DNA from: JAHRVQ01 sp964548025
GTDB lineage: Bacteria > Pseudomonadota > Gammaproteobacteria > Pseudomonadales > Azotimanducaceae
Assembly: GCA_964548025.1 (NCBI GenBank)
Contig: CAZJRI010000003.1
Coordinates: forward strand, 23,355 to 87,354
Length of the DNA stretch: 64,000 nt
Direction: 5' to 3'
Shown here: positions 16,222 to 24,493 of the stretch, piece after piece
Numbering within the stretch: position 1 is the first letter of the stretch
Layout of the letters: every line of letters starts with the position of its first letter
Made by a program: the position numbers and the translations under genes
Notes under the pieces: model-generated
What the model was told of the DNA's origin: nothing
Seen by the model: only the letters and a program-made list of their open reading frames with translations
Database searches by the model: none

Positions 16222-17895
16222 ATGCAAAAAAAGAACTGGCGAACGCTGAGTGGCACCTTGTTTGAAACCGAGAAGAGATCCGCGGTCGGTTCCAAAGGTA
16301 TGATCGTCACGAACAACCCCCTCGGTTCAGCAGCAGGAGCCGAAATGTTTGCTGCTGGCGGCAATGCGATTGATGCCGCCATCGCTTCGTTGTTTGCACT
16401 AACCGTTGTCGAACCCATGATGGTTGGTATTTTTGGTGCAGGTATGTCTACGATCCGGCAATCGAACGGTGATCACAGCACCATAAACAACTATACCGTG
16501 GCACCACTGGCCGCTACGCCGGATATGTACAAGACGCTGTCTGACACCTGGCCCGATTACCAGGAAGTAGAAAATCGTGCCAACGATGTAGGACCTCTGG
16601 CAGTGGGCGTGCCAGGAAACCTCAAAGGCTGGTGTGAAACCCTGTCAGACTTTGGCTCCATGTCACTTGAGGATGTCATGCAACCGGCAATCCGGTACGC
16701 CGAAAGGGGATACCCTGCAACCGGATACCTTTGTGAGATCATTCGATTTTTTAAATCAGACATCGCTGCCAACAAGGAGACCGCGAAAACATTTCTCCCC
16801 GATGGGAAGTTACTCAAAGCGGGCGATCACGTCATACAAGCGGATTATGCGGAAACGCTGAAGCTCGTTGCACAGAAGGGACCTGATGTTCTCTATGATG
16901 GTGAACTGGGAGCTGCAGTCGTCGACTACCTTCAGAATGTGGATGGTATTATCACCAAAGAGGATCTGCTTAGTTATCGAACTGTATCAAGCGACCCCGT
17001 CAGGGGCTCGTACCGGGGCTACGAAATTATAGGCCAGCCACCACCTACTGCCGGTGGCGTCCATGTTATAGAGATGCTCAATATTCTGGAAGCTTATGAT
17101 ATCAGCACCAAGGGATTTGGCACTGCTGACTCTGTACACCTGTTAGCTGAAGTCCTGAAGATCGGCTTCGAAGATCGAAATCAATATACCGGTGATCCCG
17201 CATTCGTTGATGTGCCTGTTTCAATGCTCATTGATAAAGCCTACGCGGACAGCAGGCGCAGCGAAATAGACCTGGGTGCAGCCCGGAAGGTTAATACTGC
17301 TTATAGTCGAGAGTCTAATCATACGACCCATCTCACCGCCGCAGACCAGGACGGGAATGTTATTGCTGCGACTCATACAATTCACAGCGCTTTTGGTTCA
17401 AAGGTGACAGTACCCGGAACGGGAATGTTGCTGAACAATACGATGAATATATTCGATCCTCATCCTGGTACCGCAAATTCAATACAACCGGGGAAAAGAG
17501 TGACCAGCAGCATGTCACCGACCATCATTGAGAAGGACTCGAAACCTGCATTCGCCCTTGGTCTCGTCGGCGGCACAAGAATCTTCCCCAGTGCCCTGCA
17601 GGCTATTGTTAATCTAATTGATCATGGCATGAGCCCGCAGGAGGCAGTAGAAGCACCCCGAATCTGGACTCTGGGAGAAGATCTTGAAATGGAGTCTGCC
17701 TACCCAGAGGAATTACGTTCTGAATTAATCCGGCGAGGTCATACCATCAGCGATCTAAAAATTATCGGTGGCGGCATGGGCATGATCGCATTCGATAATA
17801 ATGATATGACCGGGGCATCCTGCTGGCGTGCTGACGGAACACCGATTGGTATTGCTGGCGGGATGGCCCGGGGTCGCATCCGTTTTGAGGTCTAG
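16222..17895 (+). CDS. Gamma-glutamyltransferase family protein
   Basis: This 557-residue Ntn-hydrolase-type protein has the GGT signature. The small subunit would start at T368 in NHTTHLTAADQDGN, where autoprocessing gives an N-terminal threonine nucleophile. GGNAIDAAIAS near the N-terminus and ALGLVGGTRIFPSALQ near the C-terminus are typical. No signal peptide is seen, so it may be cytoplasmic, unlike classical periplasmic GGT. It could hydrolyse gamma-glutamyl or other amide bonds; many such homologues are not true GGTs. It is 80 bp after the Sec-peroxiredoxin gene. Confidence 0.85.
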   Translation: MQKKNWRTLSGTLFETEKRSAVGSKGMIVTNNPLGSAAGAEMFAAGGNAIDAAIASLFALTVVEPMMVGIFGAGMSTIRQSNGDHSTINNYTVAPLAATPDMYKTLSDTWPDYQEVENRANDVGPLAVGVPGNLKGWCETLSDFGSMSLEDVMQPAIRYAERGYPATGYLCEIIRFFKSDIAANKETAKTFLPDGKLLKAGDHVIQADYAETLKLVAQKGPDVLYDGELGAAVVDYLQNVDGIITKEDLLSYRTVSSDPVRGSYRGYEIIGQPPPTAGGVHVIEMLNILEAYDISTKGFGTADSVHLLAEVLKIGFEDRNQYTGDPAFVDVPVSMLIDKAYADSRRSEIDLGAARKVNTAYSRESNHTTHLTAADQDGNVIAATHTIHSAFGSKVTVPGTGMLLNNTMNIFDPHPGTANSIQPGKRVTSSMSPTIIEKDSKPAFALGLVGGTRIFPSALQAIVNLIDHGMSPQEAVEAPRIWTLGEDLEMESAYPEELRSELIRRGHTISDLKIIGGGMGMIAFDNNDMTGASCWRADGTPIGIAGGMARGRIRFEV

Positions 17896-17931
17896 TTTGT
17901 CTAATTCAGGCACTGTAGAGCTAACAACAGC

Positions 17932-18372
17932 CTACTGTCGCGTCACATACTGCAGTATTTCAACCACCTGGTCAGTAGTGGTTGCCCATGCCAATGCAGC
18001 AGCGTCCACTTCTTTCAACGGATGCACGATGTCGGCATCATGCAGGGTAATATAGGGTTTACCCATTGCCGCGCAGTATCCTGCATCAAATGCTGCGTTC
18101 CACTGCTTGAATTTCTCCCCGAAACGCACAACGACGACATCGCTCATCTCAATCTGTGTCTTCGTTCTGATGGCATTAACCTTGGCCGACTTGTGATCAC
18201 GCCAGAAATTATTCTGTTCACTTCCGAGAACATCACCCGCTGCATCGCTCGCATCGTGCTCGGTAACTGCAGAAGTGAATTCTATATCGAGCCCTCTTTT
18301 CGAAGCGCCTGAAATAACTTCATCTCGCCAGTCTGTATGGATTTCTCCTGATAGGTATACGGTTAGCGTCAT
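17932..18372 (-). CDS. ytoQ: YtoQ-family protein (nucleoside-deoxyribosyltransferase-like)
   Basis: This 146-residue protein opens MTLTVYLSGEIHTDWRD and contains SDVVVVRFGEKFKQWNAAFDAGYCAAMGKP, matching the YtoQ family, which is related to nucleoside 2-deoxyribosyltransferases. Family members are widespread but not biochemically well defined. It lies just upstream of, and on the same strand as, no clearly linked gene; the acyl-CoA ligase gene ends 24 bp before its start, so they may share a transcript. Confidence 0.85.
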   Translation of the reverse strand: MTLTVYLSGEIHTDWRDEVISGASKRGLDIEFTSAVTEHDASDAAGDVLGSEQNNFWRDHKSAKVNAIRTKTQIEMSDVVVVRFGEKFKQWNAAFDAGYCAAMGKPYITLHDADIVHPLKEVDAAALAWATTTDQVVEILQYVTRQ

Positions 18373-18396
18373 GCTTCTCCCCTAGTTGTGAATTCC

Positions 18397-20079
18397 CTAT
18401 CCACCCAGCGCCTTCACCGCATTTTCACGAATTCGACGCTTGTCTATCTTTCCCGATGCTATTCTCAGCAGCGGTTCGTCGGTCACAGTCAAATACCTTG
18501 GATGCTTGAATTTCGCAATATGATCCAGCAGAAACCCCCGCAATCCGTCTTCATCGATTGGTCCGCTGGTATAAATAGTCGCGCCAACTTCTTCGCCAAG
18601 CCGCTCATCAGGTATCGCATAGACTGATGCTTCAAGCACCTGATCATGCGCCAGCAGACCTGCTTCAACCTCTGCACAACCAATGTTCTCGCCACCACGA
18701 ATAACCAGATCCTTTATTCTATCAACAATATACAAGAACCCCTGCTCATCAACATAGCCAACATCGCCCGTTCTGAGCCAGCCGTCTATAAATGTCACTG
18801 CATTGGCTTCAGGACGATCCCAATAACCCCGGATAACGGAGGTGCCATGGATTAAGATTTCACCTCGTTCGCCGCCTGGCAGGGCGTTGCCCTCATCATC
18901 TACTATCTTGATATCCAGCACAGCGGAACAGCATCCTGAACTCGAAGGACGCTCAAGATAGTCCTCTCCACCTATGCCAGTGCCAATCGCATTGGTTTCT
19001 GTCATGCCCCAACCGGTGCCCGGCATCGCATTTTCAAATGTTGAAGCGATATTCTTTACCTGCTCCGGTGCCCGGGGTGCGCCTCCGCCGCCGACAGATG
19101 CGAGTGAACTTAAATCGCGGCTGGTTCGCCTGGCTGTTTCAACCAGGTCACCCGTCATCGCCGCAGGTGCAATGAACGATCCTATCTTTTCCCGCTCGAT
19201 AAGTTCGGCGCCAAGCTCTGCATTCCATTTGAACATAAGTACAACTTTACGCTGATTCTTGTATCCGCCTAAAAGACCAGCATGCAAACCGGTCGCATGG
19301 AATAACGGAACGGCAAGCAATGTCGCTGGTTGAACCACTGGCTCTGGCATTGTCATATTGTTTCGCAGAAGCGCGATTTGAACATCGAGTTCCCAGGATC
19401 TGAGAGATGACATGATATTGCGATGAGATGATACGGCACCTTTGGGGTGGCCTGTGGAGCCCGAGGTATAAAGAATTGTTGCATCATCAACCGAATTGAC
19501 TTCAACCTCCGGCATGGAACTCGTGTTACGAGGTTCAAGCAGCGTATTTATCTCAACCATGTCTTCTGGCAGCGGTTTGGTCAGTCGACAGGCAATAATC
19601 TGAATATCCAGATTCGGCAGTACGGATCGGACCCGGTCAACACGCTCCTGATCAGCAAATAAAACCTTGGCGCCACTGTCCATTAATCCAAACTCCATCT
19701 CTTCAGCAGTCCACAGAGAATTCATCGCGACTGCAATTGCACCAATTGATGTTACTGCCTGAAATGCAAGAATCCACTCGGGGAAATTTCGCATCGAGAT
19801 GGCAACCCGGTCGCCTTTTTGAATACCGTATCTGTCCATCAGGGCATTTGCTAACCGACAGGACAGTTGATAACTCTCCCTGTAGGTATATCGCTCATCG
19901 TCGTAGACAAGAAAGGTTTCATCACTCTGATTTTCTTCAAAGTGTGCCCTCAGTGTCTGAGATCCGTTTCTGAATCCCCGAACTTGTCGACCATAAAGAT
20001 CGATCTTCTCAAGTTCATATTCCTGTCCAGCAGCCGTAAGTTGCGCAATCGCCTCCTGGCGAGTCATTTTACCCGTCAT
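18397..20079 (-). CDS. AMP-forming acyl-CoA synthetase
   Basis: This 560-residue ANL-superfamily enzyme has the nucleotide-binding loop YTSGSTGHPKG (residues 204-214), the GWGMTETNA motif, the YWDRPEA and GWLRTGDVGYVDEQG motifs, and a C-terminal ASGKIDKRR with the catalytic lysine. It activates a carboxylic acid to acyl-AMP and then acyl-CoA. Length and motifs suit a medium/long-chain or aromatic acid ligase; the substrate cannot be told. It lies downstream of the thiolase gene (20190-21380) on the same strand and is probably part of the same catabolic unit. Confidence 0.9.
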   Translation of the reverse strand: MTGKMTRQEAIAQLTAAGQEYELEKIDLYGRQVRGFRNGSQTLRAHFEENQSDETFLVYDDERYTYRESYQLSCRLANALMDRYGIQKGDRVAISMRNFPEWILAFQAVTSIGAIAVAMNSLWTAEEMEFGLMDSGAKVLFADQERVDRVRSVLPNLDIQIIACRLTKPLPEDMVEINTLLEPRNTSSMPEVEVNSVDDATILYTSGSTGHPKGAVSSHRNIMSSLRSWELDVQIALLRNNMTMPEPVVQPATLLAVPLFHATGLHAGLLGGYKNQRKVVLMFKWNAELGAELIEREKIGSFIAPAAMTGDLVETARRTSRDLSSLASVGGGGAPRAPEQVKNIASTFENAMPGTGWGMTETNAIGTGIGGEDYLERPSSSGCCSAVLDIKIVDDEGNALPGGERGEILIHGTSVIRGYWDRPEANAVTFIDGWLRTGDVGYVDEQGFLYIVDRIKDLVIRGGENIGCAEVEAGLLAHDQVLEASVYAIPDERLGEEVGATIYTSGPIDEDGLRGFLLDHIAKFKHPRYLTVTDEPLLRIASGKIDKRRIRENAVKALGG

Positions 20080-20189
20080 TTTTACTTCTCATATTGAAAT
20101 TATCGTCGTGCCAGACGCAGGTACCCGCTACAACAAAGATCGCATCGAATACCTGGACCTGAGATATATCTTTTATCGCTTCCTGAGTA

Positions 20190-21380
20190 TTACTCGTTTG
20201 AATACATAGTCACGACACAGGCACCACCAAGACCGAGATTGTGCTGTAGAGCGTGCGTTACACCTTCTACCTGTCGATCCTCCGCTTCACCGCGAAGCTG
20301 CCAAACCAGTTCGGTGCACTGGGCCAGACCCGTCGCACCCAGTGGATGGCCTTTGGAGAGCAAACCACCAGAAGGATTGGTAACCACTCGACCGCCATAG
20401 GTATTATCGGCATCCCATATGAACTTCTCAGCAGTGCCTTCTCCGGTCAGGCCAAGGGCTTCGTATGTCAACAGCTCATTTGCCGTAAAACAGTCATGGA
20501 GTTCGACCACCTGCACATCCTCGGGTCCGACTCCCGCTTCTTCATATACTTTCTCTGCTGCTACTTTAGCCATGTCGTAACCGACCAGCTTGCGCATCGA
20601 ATGATCTTCCAAAGTACTCTCAAAGTCGGTGGTCATTGCCTGCGCTTTTACCGTTACCACATTATTCAATCCATGCTTCTTGGCAAAATCGGCACTGCAT
20701 ACAACCGCCGCTGCTGCGCCACAGGTGGGCGGGCAACACTGGAACCGGGTCAGAACACCATAAATATGCGGAGAGGCCATGATTTCCTCAACCGACAGCG
20801 TTTCACGAAAGACCGCATATGGATTGTTTGCTGCATGCTGTCTTGCCTTCTCTGCAATCTTGGCGAAAGTCTCCGGCCTGGTGCCATATTCTTCCGCATA
20901 TTCTCGACCTGCACCGCCAAAATACTGGGCAGCACCTGGCGCTTGCTTGTCAACGCCTTGCAGGGCAACCATTTCCTTGAACATTCTCTTCATGGGATTT
21001 GGTCTGTCTGTAAATGTCGCACCGAGTGCACCGGGTACCATTTGCTCAAAGCCCAGTGCCAGCGCACAGTCCACCATCCCTGAGGCAACAGCCTGTCGTG
21101 CGAGAAACAAGGCAGACGAACCGGTCGCACAATTATTATTGACGTTAACAATGGGAATTCCTGTTAGCCCCAGACCATACATAGCGGCCTGACCCGCAGT
21201 TGAGTCGCCGTAAACGTATCCCACATAGGCCTGATCAATCGCATCATACGAGATACCAGCATCTTCAATCGCCAGCCGCGCTGCTGTTTCCCCCATATCC
21301 GGGTAATCGTCACTCTTCCCCGGTTTGGTAAATGGAATCATCCCAACACCCGCGATCTTTACGTTCTCTGCCATTGCCAA
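20190..21380 (-). CDS. Thiolase-family (lipid-transfer/acetyl-CoA acyltransferase-like) protein
   Basis: This 396-residue thiolase-fold protein keeps the acyl-accepting cysteine, C84 in NNNCATGSS, and the KGHPLGATGLAQ motif, so unlike the protein at 9180 it should be a true beta-ketothiolase or SCP-x thiolase. The C-terminus has GLGGACVV, where the second catalytic cysteine belongs. It lies about 110 bp upstream of the acyl-CoA ligase on the same strand, suggesting the ligase-thiolase pair works on one class of fatty or branched acids. Confidence 0.88.
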   Translation of the reverse strand: MAMAENVKIAGVGMIPFTKPGKSDDYPDMGETAARLAIEDAGISYDAIDQAYVGYVYGDSTAGQAAMYGLGLTGIPIVNVNNNCATGSSALFLARQAVASGMVDCALALGFEQMVPGALGATFTDRPNPMKRMFKEMVALQGVDKQAPGAAQYFGGAGREYAEEYGTRPETFAKIAEKARQHAANNPYAVFRETLSVEEIMASPHIYGVLTRFQCCPPTCGAAAAVVCSADFAKKHGLNNVVTVKAQAMTTDFESTLEDHSMRKLVGYDMAKVAAEKVYEEAGVGPEDVQVVELHDCFTANELLTYEALGLTGEGTAEKFIWDADNTYGGRVVTNPSGGLLSKGHPLGATGLAQCTELVWQLRGEAEDRQVEGVTHALQHNLGLGGACVVTMYSNE

Positions 21381-21470
21381 TTGCCTCTTCTGCTATTTGA
21401 ATAGCAGACAAATATATATATCGAAATCTACCAGTGTCAATGTCCCTGTTTGCAGGTATAGATCAGCCTT

Positions 21471-22598
21471 ATGACGACCAGCGGTAAAACTTGTTACCAT
21501 CTGAACCAATGTTTTTGCCGTGAGAAAAAATTGCATCACATAGTCTCTGGAATATTACTATTACTCGTTCTTTCTTCATGTTCCTCAGAACCCTATGAAA
21601 GCACTATTCAATCTGATGACATCGGGGAGAACCGCATGTTCACCATAGAAAGATTGTTGGAAGGTCCGATTATCAGCTCATCAACCAGCGATTCAATCGG
21701 CGCCAATATCCAGGGCCCATCATTGATCAAAGTACCGTCCTGGGTACAGAACCCACTCGGCTCTTATTACCTCTATTTCGCAGACCACAAGGGGGAATAT
21801 ATCCGTCTTGCCTATGCCGATAAGCTGAGTGGTCCATGGACCGTTCACGAACCCGGCAGTCTGCAACTGGCTGAATCAAGGTTCCCGGTCGAACCGCCGG
21901 AAGTGGCACCAGAAATTCTTCAAGAGGCAAGAAAGAGGACGGAAGGCATCAGGTATCCCCATGATATCGTGCTGGACATGACCGTTCCTCATATCGCTTC
22001 ACCGGACGTACACGTCGACAATGCGAACAAAAAAATCATCATGTACTTCCATGGCCTCAATGCCTTCGCAAGCCAGCTAACAAGAGTTGCCACCTCAGAC
22101 AATGGCATAGATTTCACTGCCAAAGAAGAACTGCTTGGCCGATCCTATATGCGTGTATTCCAGTATCAGGGCTATCACTACGCCATGTCCATGCCCGGTC
22201 AGTTTTACCGATCAGAAGATGGTTTCACCGGTTTTGAGGAGGGACCGAGGCTGTTTGAAGCGAATATGCGTCATGCGGCGCTGCTCTTACAGGACCAGAA
22301 GCTCCTGGTTTTCTGGACGAGGGTTGCCGATATACCTGAGAGAATTCTTTTATCCACAATCGATATCTCGGGAGACTGGTCAACCTGGACAACTTCGGAT
22401 GAAGTTGAAATTCTGAGACCGGAGAAAGAGTGGGAAGGTGCCAATAAACCCCTGGAACCCAGTATGCGTAGTGTTGCATATCACCCTGTGAATCAATTAA
22501 GAGACCCGGCGATTTATGTAGAAGGCGATCGCATATTCTTACTCTATGCGGTGGCTGGTGAGTCGGGTATTGCTATTGCGGAGTTGATTCGGGAGTAG
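21471..22598 (+). CDS. Lipoprotein with a GH43-like beta-propeller fold
   Basis: This 375-residue protein has a hydrophobic stretch (IVSGILLLLVLSSC) ending in a lipobox cysteine, so it is probably anchored in the outer or inner membrane. The 23 residues before it are long for a signal, and an in-frame TTG at about 21531 could be the true start. The rest repeats motifs such as GSYYLYFADHKG, LAYADKLSGPW and PHDIVLDMTVPHIASPDV, like glycoside hydrolase family 43/62 five-bladed propellers, with a GEYxRLAYA-type repeat. Substrate unknown; it may not be an active glycosidase. Confidence 0.65.
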   Translation: MTTSGKTCYHLNQCFCREKKLHHIVSGILLLLVLSSCSSEPYESTIQSDDIGENRMFTIERLLEGPIISSSTSDSIGANIQGPSLIKVPSWVQNPLGSYYLYFADHKGEYIRLAYADKLSGPWTVHEPGSLQLAESRFPVEPPEVAPEILQEARKRTEGIRYPHDIVLDMTVPHIASPDVHVDNANKKIIMYFHGLNAFASQLTRVATSDNGIDFTAKEELLGRSYMRVFQYQGYHYAMSMPGQFYRSEDGFTGFEEGPRLFEANMRHAALLLQDQKLLVFWTRVADIPERILLSTIDISGDWSTWTTSDEVEILRPEKEWEGANKPLEPSMRSVAYHPVNQLRDPAIYVEGDRIFLLYAVAGESGIAIAELIRE

Positions 22599-22737
22599 AT
22601 TATAAGATGAGTTAAGGCGAGATAGTTTCTTGTCGCAATTGTTCTCGATATTGCTGGCGCCGTTTCGAACCCAGACTTCTCTCTTCGTTACTCACTCCTC
22701 ACATCCATGTACTCCGCACATTCACCTACCGTTCGGA

Positions 22738-23400
22738 TCAGAGCTTTTCCAGCGCAGCTTCCAATTTTTCCGGACCGAACCCCCACGGCCCCTGTGCACC
22801 CTGGTATTCAATCTTGCCGCCTTTGCCGACCAGGTAAAGTCGATCAGGTAGCGCACCATAGGCACTGGCAATCTTGTCGTCAATCTCATCGACAACAACC
22901 GGCATACGAATCTTTAATCGCAGCGCGCAGGCGCTGGCAGCTTCGTGACGTTCTTCATCATTCGTCGGATCGTCAAATGCAATATCCTGTTCGCGATTCA
23001 TGGAAACAACCCAACCGTCCTCAGGATGCGCCTCACGAATATAGACCACAACAAATTCGACTGTGTCACCGTACTGCTCCCACAATTTATGCAGGGGTTC
23101 CAACTGAACCCGGAAGGGTGGTCAAGTGTACGAACCGAATATCAGTGCAACAGGCTTCTCCTTTGCAACTTCAAGTAAATTGAATACCTTGCCTGTATCT
23201 TTTTCAGTGCCATCAGAATAATCGTAGATCCTGCTCTCGAAATCATAAGCCAGATCACCTTCTGCAAGATCTGGTGTGGACAGGTCCTGGTGCTTCGGAT
23301 CCGCCATAACATCCATTGGTGTTTTTGGTGAGTCGTCTGGCGTAAAAGATTTCCAGTCGAATCCTTCAGGTAATTTTCTGGTCTCNNNNNNNNNNGACAT
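22738..23400 (-). CDS. Selenoprotein: iodothyronine-deiodinase-like protein, UGA = Sec93
   Basis: The frame runs from ATG at 23400 to 22738 through one TGA at 23124-23122. The flanking residues are LIFGSYT-U93-PPFRVQL, the hallmark of the iodothyronine deiodinase family (FGSCTUPPF in animals). The family HxxDGW motif is present (VYIREAHPEDGW), as is the C-terminal YGALPDRLYLVGKGGKIEYQG. AAGGAGGATGA precedes the ATG. A run of 10 N (23386-23395) falls in codons 2-5, so N-terminal length and residue numbers are provisional. In animals the family removes iodine; in bacteria the substrate is unknown, so the role may be a general selenol redox reaction. Confidence 0.93.
23095..23111 (-). promoter_or_regulatory. 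Putative SECIS hairpin in the deiodinase-like gene
   Basis: On the minus strand GGGTTC (nt 11-16 after the UGA) pairs perfectly with GAACCC (nt 22-27) around the five-base loop AGTTG. A short stem with G at the second loop position and the loop about 17-21 nt from the UGA fits a bacterial SECIS. Confidence 0.75.
23386..23395. other. Assembly gap (10 N)
   Basis: Ten consecutive N lie inside the first codons of the deiodinase-like gene. Ten is a conventional placeholder, so the true length may differ. If it does, the reading frame between the start codon and residue 6 is not certain. Confidence 0.95.
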
Positions 23401-23507
23401 TCATCCTCCTTGCAGTCGCTTTTCTTACTATTCAGAGATTACTTTTATACGCCTGGTTGAGCAATTTGCAAACAACAGTTAGTTCACAACGGATAAGACC
23501 CCAATCA

Positions 23508-24350
23508 CTACCAGGGTCGGGGATCCTGATCATTAAAGGCTGCATTGCGGTCTTTCGACCAGTCAACCATATCCGTTGAATCGCGGGTACCCTCTGCGCT
23601 TCGGGCGCCCGTACCCACGAGCCAGAAGTTTCCGGAAGCCCTTACGGCAGCGCTCTGGCCCATAATATCCGCAGCCTGGTTGATTGACATCTTTGACAGT
23701 TTCAGCCCGTAGGGGCTGTTTATCGCGATCCGTCTGGCCAGCCAGAGCGTTGATTCCTCCAGCTTTTCATCAGGAACCACATGGTTCACCATGCCCAACC
23801 GATGCGCTTCTTCTGCATCTATGAAATCTCCTGTCCAGAGGTATTCCTTTGCTTTTTTGATACCGAGTTCCCAGAACTGGGTCGGATATTCGTGATGTGC
23901 ACCACCCCATCGGACTGAACGATCAGCAAATTTTGCCGTTTCGGATGCCATTGCAAGATCACAGGTCGCTGCGAGCATCCACGATCCCATGATACAAAAA
24001 CCTCTGACCATCGCGATTGTTGGCTTGCCTATATTTCTCCAACGATCATGCAGCCTCCAGTAAACGCCCCTGTCCATGGCCGTTAGCCGACCCATGGCAG
24101 TCATGTCCCGGGGGTATTCGTCTAGTTCATCACGCATATCCTGTGATCCGATATCATGGCCGGCACCAAAATTCTCGCCGCTACCAGTCACTATGATCAC
24201 TTTGATCTCATCATTATCTTCAGCGTGACTGAAGGCAGCATCCAGTTCTGAATATACCTTGCGGCTGATGACATTCATCACATCTGGTCTGTTGATCGTA
24301 AGTTTGGCTATCGTGTCTATTTCTTCGTAAATCACATAATCCAGTTCCAT
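23508..24350 (-). CDS. Enoyl-CoA hydratase/isomerase family protein
   Basis: This 280-residue crotonase-fold protein opens MELDYVIYEEIDTIAKLTINRPDVMN. Its two oxyanion-hole segments are GENFGAGHD and RGFCIMGSWMLAATCDLA. An insertion of about 30 residues (DELDEYPRDMTAMGRL) after the first oxyanion segment makes it longer than average. The start is an ATG preceded by GAGGA. It could act in CoA-ester hydration, isomerisation or dehalogenation; substrate not deducible. It lies near the deiodinase-like gene, on the same strand, with 107 bp between. Confidence 0.85.
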   Translation of the reverse strand: MELDYVIYEEIDTIAKLTINRPDVMNVISRKVYSELDAAFSHAEDNDEIKVIIVTGSGENFGAGHDIGSQDMRDELDEYPRDMTAMGRLTAMDRGVYWRLHDRWRNIGKPTIAMVRGFCIMGSWMLAATCDLAMASETAKFADRSVRWGGAHHEYPTQFWELGIKKAKEYLWTGDFIDAEEAHRLGMVNHVVPDEKLEESTLWLARRIAINSPYGLKLSKMSINQAADIMGQSAAVRASGNFWLVGTGARSAEGTRDSTDMVDWSKDRNAAFNDQDPRPW

Positions 24351-24493
24351 CGTTACGTCCTCTAATCTGCAAATAGGTCGCGCGCTGATTCTCTTTTCGC
24401 GCTCATCGCTAAATACTATTCCTCGATCACATGTCGTCTTCCAGTTCCAGCATTGTTCCTGTCAGCTTTTATTCTTCCAATAAAACAAAGCGA

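Noticed and set aside
20253..21083. Plus-strand ORF of 276 codons
   Set aside because: It lies antisense to the thiolase gene, which has clear family motifs; the ORF shows none.
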